NCBI RefSeq assembly: GCF_900102695.1
Contig: NZ_FMVW01000002.1
Coordinates: 124,001-188,000 of the forward strand
Length of the DNA: 64,000 bases
Direction: 5' to 3'
Origin: Afifella marina DSM 2698
Lineage (GTDB): Bacteria; Pseudomonadota; Alphaproteobacteria; Rhizobiales; Afifellaceae
Shown in pieces: positions 61,958 through 64,000 of this stretch. The translations under genes were made by a program, and so were the position numbers. Numbering within the stretch: the stretch's first letter is position 1; every line of letters starts with the position of its first letter. Under the pieces are notes generated by a model. That model saw nothing but the letters and a program-made list of their open reading frames with translations, searched no databases and was not told the DNA's origin.

Positions 61958-62922
61958 CGCGTTCGGGCCAGAATCTCGCCGACGATGCCTCTTCGGAAGG
62001 TCAGGACGCAGATGACGAAGATCGCGCCCATGACGACCGTCACCCAGGAGCCGATGGTCGACAGATAGTTCTGCAGCGCGATGACGATGCCGGCGCCTGC
62101 GACGGGTCCGAGAATGGTGCCCATGCCGCCGATCAGGGTCATCAGCACGACTTCTCCCGACATGTGCCAATTGACGTCCGTCAGGGTGGCACTCTGGAAG
62201 ACGATCGCCTTCGTCGCGCCGGCAAGGCCGGTGATCGCCGCCGACATGGTGAAGGCGAGCACCTTCAGGAGCGCGACGGGATAGCCGAGCGAGATCATGC
62301 GCGGCTCGTTCTCGCGGATGCCCTTCAAGGCCTGTCCGAAGGGCGAGTGGACCGTGCGGTGGAGAACGAAGAAACCCGCGGCGAAGATCACGGCGACGAA
62401 ATAATACATGGTCAGCGTGTCGCGGAGATCGATGAGCCCGAAGACCGTGCCGCGCGGAATGCCCTGGATGCCGTCCTCGCCATGGGTGAAGGGCGCCTGC
62501 AGGCAGAAGAAGAAGACCATCTGGGCGAGCGCCAGCGTGATCATGGCGAAATAGATGCCCTTCTGGCGGATGGCGATCGCCCCGAAGACGAGGCCCATGA
62601 TGCCGGCCGTCAAGGTGCCGGCGGCGATGCCGAAGACGGTGCCGATGCCCCAGACCTTGACGGCGTGACCCGCCACATAGGCGGCCATGCCGAAGAAGGC
62701 GGCGTGGCCGAAGGACAGAAGCCCGACATAGCCGAGCATCAGATTGAAGGCGCAGGCGAAGAGGGCGAAGCACAGAAGCTTCATCAGGAAGATCGGATAG
62801 ATGCCGAGGAAGGGCGCCACCGCGAGGGCGGCGATACCGATTGCTGCGATCAGATAGCCGGCGAGACGGTGCCTGCGGAACGTGTCGTCGCTGAGTTCGA
62901 CATTGGAGGTCGTGTCGGTCAT
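61951..62922 (-). CDS. livM: Branched-chain amino acid ABC transporter permease LivM
   Basis: This is a 323-residue inner-membrane protein with about nine hydrophobic segments. The LivM signature LMLGYVGLLSFGHAAFFGMAAYVAG is present. GLVFGAIAIRQKGIYFAMITLALAQM and MISLGYPVALLKVLAFTMSAAITGLAGA follow in the usual order. Its start overlaps the livH stop by 4 bp. The ATPase genes livG/livF are not downstream here; the next gene is convergent, so they lie elsewhere. Confidence 0.94.
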   Translation of the reverse strand: MTDTTSNVELSDDTFRRHRLAGYLIAAIGIAALAVAPFLGIYPIFLMKLLCFALFACAFNLMLGYVGLLSFGHAAFFGMAAYVAGHAVKVWGIGTVFGIAAGTLTAGIMGLVFGAIAIRQKGIYFAMITLALAQMVFFFCLQAPFTHGEDGIQGIPRGTVFGLIDLRDTLTMYYFVAVIFAAGFFVLHRTVHSPFGQALKGIRENEPRMISLGYPVALLKVLAFTMSAAITGLAGATKAIVFQSATLTDVNWHMSGEVVLMTLIGGMGTILGPVAGAGIVIALQNYLSTIGSWVTVVMGAIFVICVLTFRRGIVGEILARTRR

Positions 62923-63809
62923 TCGCGGGGCCTCCCGAAAAGGCCGTTCGGCCGCAAGATGAGAACGATCGCCATGATGACGAAGACGACGGTGGAGGAG
63001 GCCTCCGGGTAGAAGGTCTTCGTCAGGCCTTCCACGATGCCGATGCCGAGCCCGGTGAGGATGGAGCCCAAGATGGAGCCGAGGCCGCCGATGACGACGA
63101 TGGCGAAGACGACGATGATGAGATGCTGGCCCATGATCGGGCTCACCGTATAGACGGGCGCGGCGAGAACCCCGGCAAAGGCTGCCAGCGCCACGGCGAA
63201 ACCGTAGGTGAGGGTCATCATCAAGGGCACGTTGATGCCGAAGGCGCGCACGAGCTCGCGGTTTTCCACCGCGGCGCGCAGATAGGCGCCGAGACGCGTG
63301 CGCTCGACGAGAAGCCAGGTGCCGATGCAGACGATGAGCGAGGCGACGATCACCCAGGCGCGGTAGGTCGGCAGGAACATGAAGCCGAGATTGTGGCCGC
63401 CGGTCAGAATTTCAGGCGGGGCGTAGGGCTGGCCGGAGACGCCGTAGAAATTGATGAAGGTGCCCTCGATGATGAGGGCGAGGCCGAAGGTCAGAAGCAG
63501 GCCGTAGAGATGGTCGAGGTCATAGAGGCGCGACAGCATGGTGCGCTCGATGACGATGCCGAAGACGCCGACGATCAAAGGGGCGACGAGGAGGCTCGGC
63601 CAGTAGCCGATGCCGAGATGATGCAACAAGAGCCAGGCGACGAAGGCGCCCATCATATAGAGCGCCCCGTGGGCGAAATTGATGACGTTCAAAACGCCGA
63701 AGATGACGGCCAGGCCGAGGCTCAACAGCGCGTAGAACGAGCCGTTGATGAGCCCGATCAGAAGCTGCCCGAACAACAGGGGCGCCGGCACACCCAGGAT
63801 TTCCTGCAT
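62919..63809 (-). CDS. livH: Branched-chain amino acid ABC transporter permease LivH
   Basis: This is a 296-residue inner-membrane protein. The LivH hallmarks are LLIGLINGSFYALLSLGLAVIFGVLNVINFAHGALYMMGAF at the N-terminus and VVIGGLGSILGSILTGLGIGIVEGL near the end. It pairs with LivM as the translocation channel. The ATG at 63809 has AAAGG 5 bases upstream. Confidence 0.95.
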   Translation of the reverse strand: MQEILGVPAPLLFGQLLIGLINGSFYALLSLGLAVIFGVLNVINFAHGALYMMGAFVAWLLLHHLGIGYWPSLLVAPLIVGVFGIVIERTMLSRLYDLDHLYGLLLTFGLALIIEGTFINFYGVSGQPYAPPEILTGGHNLGFMFLPTYRAWVIVASLIVCIGTWLLVERTRLGAYLRAAVENRELVRAFGINVPLMMTLTYGFAVALAAFAGVLAAPVYTVSPIMGQHLIIVVFAIVVIGGLGSILGSILTGLGIGIVEGLTKTFYPEASSTVVFVIMAIVLILRPNGLFGRPRE

Positions 63810-63850
63810 ACGAGCCTTTCCTTGCGTGGGGGGACCTGGCGTTGGAGGAA

Positions 63851-63878
63851 GGCCCGGGCGGCGGTGCCGCGCCGGGCC
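63851..63878 (-). terminator. Stem-loop between the binding-protein gene and livH
   Basis: GGCCCGG/CCGGGCC forms a 7-bp outer stem with an inner CGGC/GCCG stem. It sits just after the binding-protein stop codon. Such hairpins usually lower expression of permeases relative to the binding protein. Confidence 0.65.
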
Positions 63879-63891
63879 GTTTTATGGGCGA

Positions 63892-64000
63892 TCAGTTGCT
63901 GACGAGCTTGCAGCTGCCCTTGTCGAGCGGTTGGAAGGCCTCATCGCCCGGGATCGTCTTGACGATGTTGTAGTAATCCCACTTGCCTTCGGACTGGTCC
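63892..64000 (-). CDS. ABC substrate-binding protein, C-terminal end (5' part outside window)
   Basis: The minus frame from the right edge to the TGA at 63892 reads EGKWDYYNIVKTIPGDEAF and then a C-terminal cysteine (SCKLV). This is the typical end of LivJ-type Leu/Ile/Val-binding proteins. It lies directly upstream of livH, in the same direction. Only 35 residues are visible. Confidence 0.8.
   Translation of the reverse strand, partial: DQSEGKWDYYNIVKTIPGDEAFQPLDKGSCKLVSN

Overview
The window is GC-rich DNA from an alphaproteobacterium, most likely of the order Hyphomicrobiales (Rhizobiales). The evidence is an FtcR/Rem-type orphan flagellar regulator, a divergent cheZ/cheY pair, a GntR gene divergent from a DUF3830 gene, a LivJHM amino-acid transporter, a DhaKLM kinase whose DhaM carries a complete enzyme I, and intergenic palindromic repeats of the kind common in that order. 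I see no rRNA, tRNA, CRISPR array, intact transposase or phage module.

Region 1 (1-25.4 kb) is accessory in character. It opens with a truncated STAND-type NTPase that has a nuclease-like N-terminus, then a cluster of three palindromic repeats and a PAS-GGDEF-EAL enzyme. A HEPN/zinc-ribbon protein, a GNAT enzyme and an AraC regulator divergent from a threonine-dehydratase-like enzyme follow. Next come many secreted or hypothetical proteins: a Tat lipoprotein with SUKH-like and ankyrin parts, a DUF2711-like protein, a TPR-like protein and a free-standing SecD P1-like domain. Between them lie gene wreckage, including a COX2-like gene fused to a headless GNAT gene, an SDR remnant, two truncated SecD-like remnants inside a 147-bp duplicated chimeric segment, and traces of a short dispersed repeat. 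Three regulator/enzyme pairs are divergent here.

Region 2 (25.4-45.2 kb) looks like core genome: an ASCH protein, an oxidoreductase/TetR pair with a palindromic operator, dhaKLM, a lipoprotein, cytochrome b561 and cytochrome c-prime, cheZ/cheY, ftcR, a receiver-MarR regulator, an SUOX-like/histidine-kinase/response-regulator operon, gntR/DUF3830 and an aldo-keto reductase.

Region 3 (45.6-47.1 kb) is the most striking part. It is a two-gene, translationally coupled operon on the minus strand. The second gene is an aegerolysin very like Cry34/Gpp34 insecticidal proteins. The first encodes a 356-residue protein of no family I recognise. By genetic logic it resembles binary aegerolysin-plus-partner toxins, but the partner does not look like the known Toxin_10 or MACPF partners.

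Region 4 (47.4-64 kb) holds a four-gene operon (arylsulfotransferase-like protein, two membrane proteins, PAPS-type sulfotransferase), a RHH/ParE toxin-antitoxin pair, a glyoxalase-type dioxygenase, DoxX and a LysR regulator. It continues with a PHA-depolymerase-like esterase, a DUF2235 hydrolase, a DUF1028 protein, an Xre/RES toxin-antitoxin pair and a periplasmic sensor with a chemoreceptor. It ends in livM, livH and the 3' end of the cognate binding-protein gene.

All assignments come from reading the sequence. Domain names rest on remembered family motifs, not on searches.
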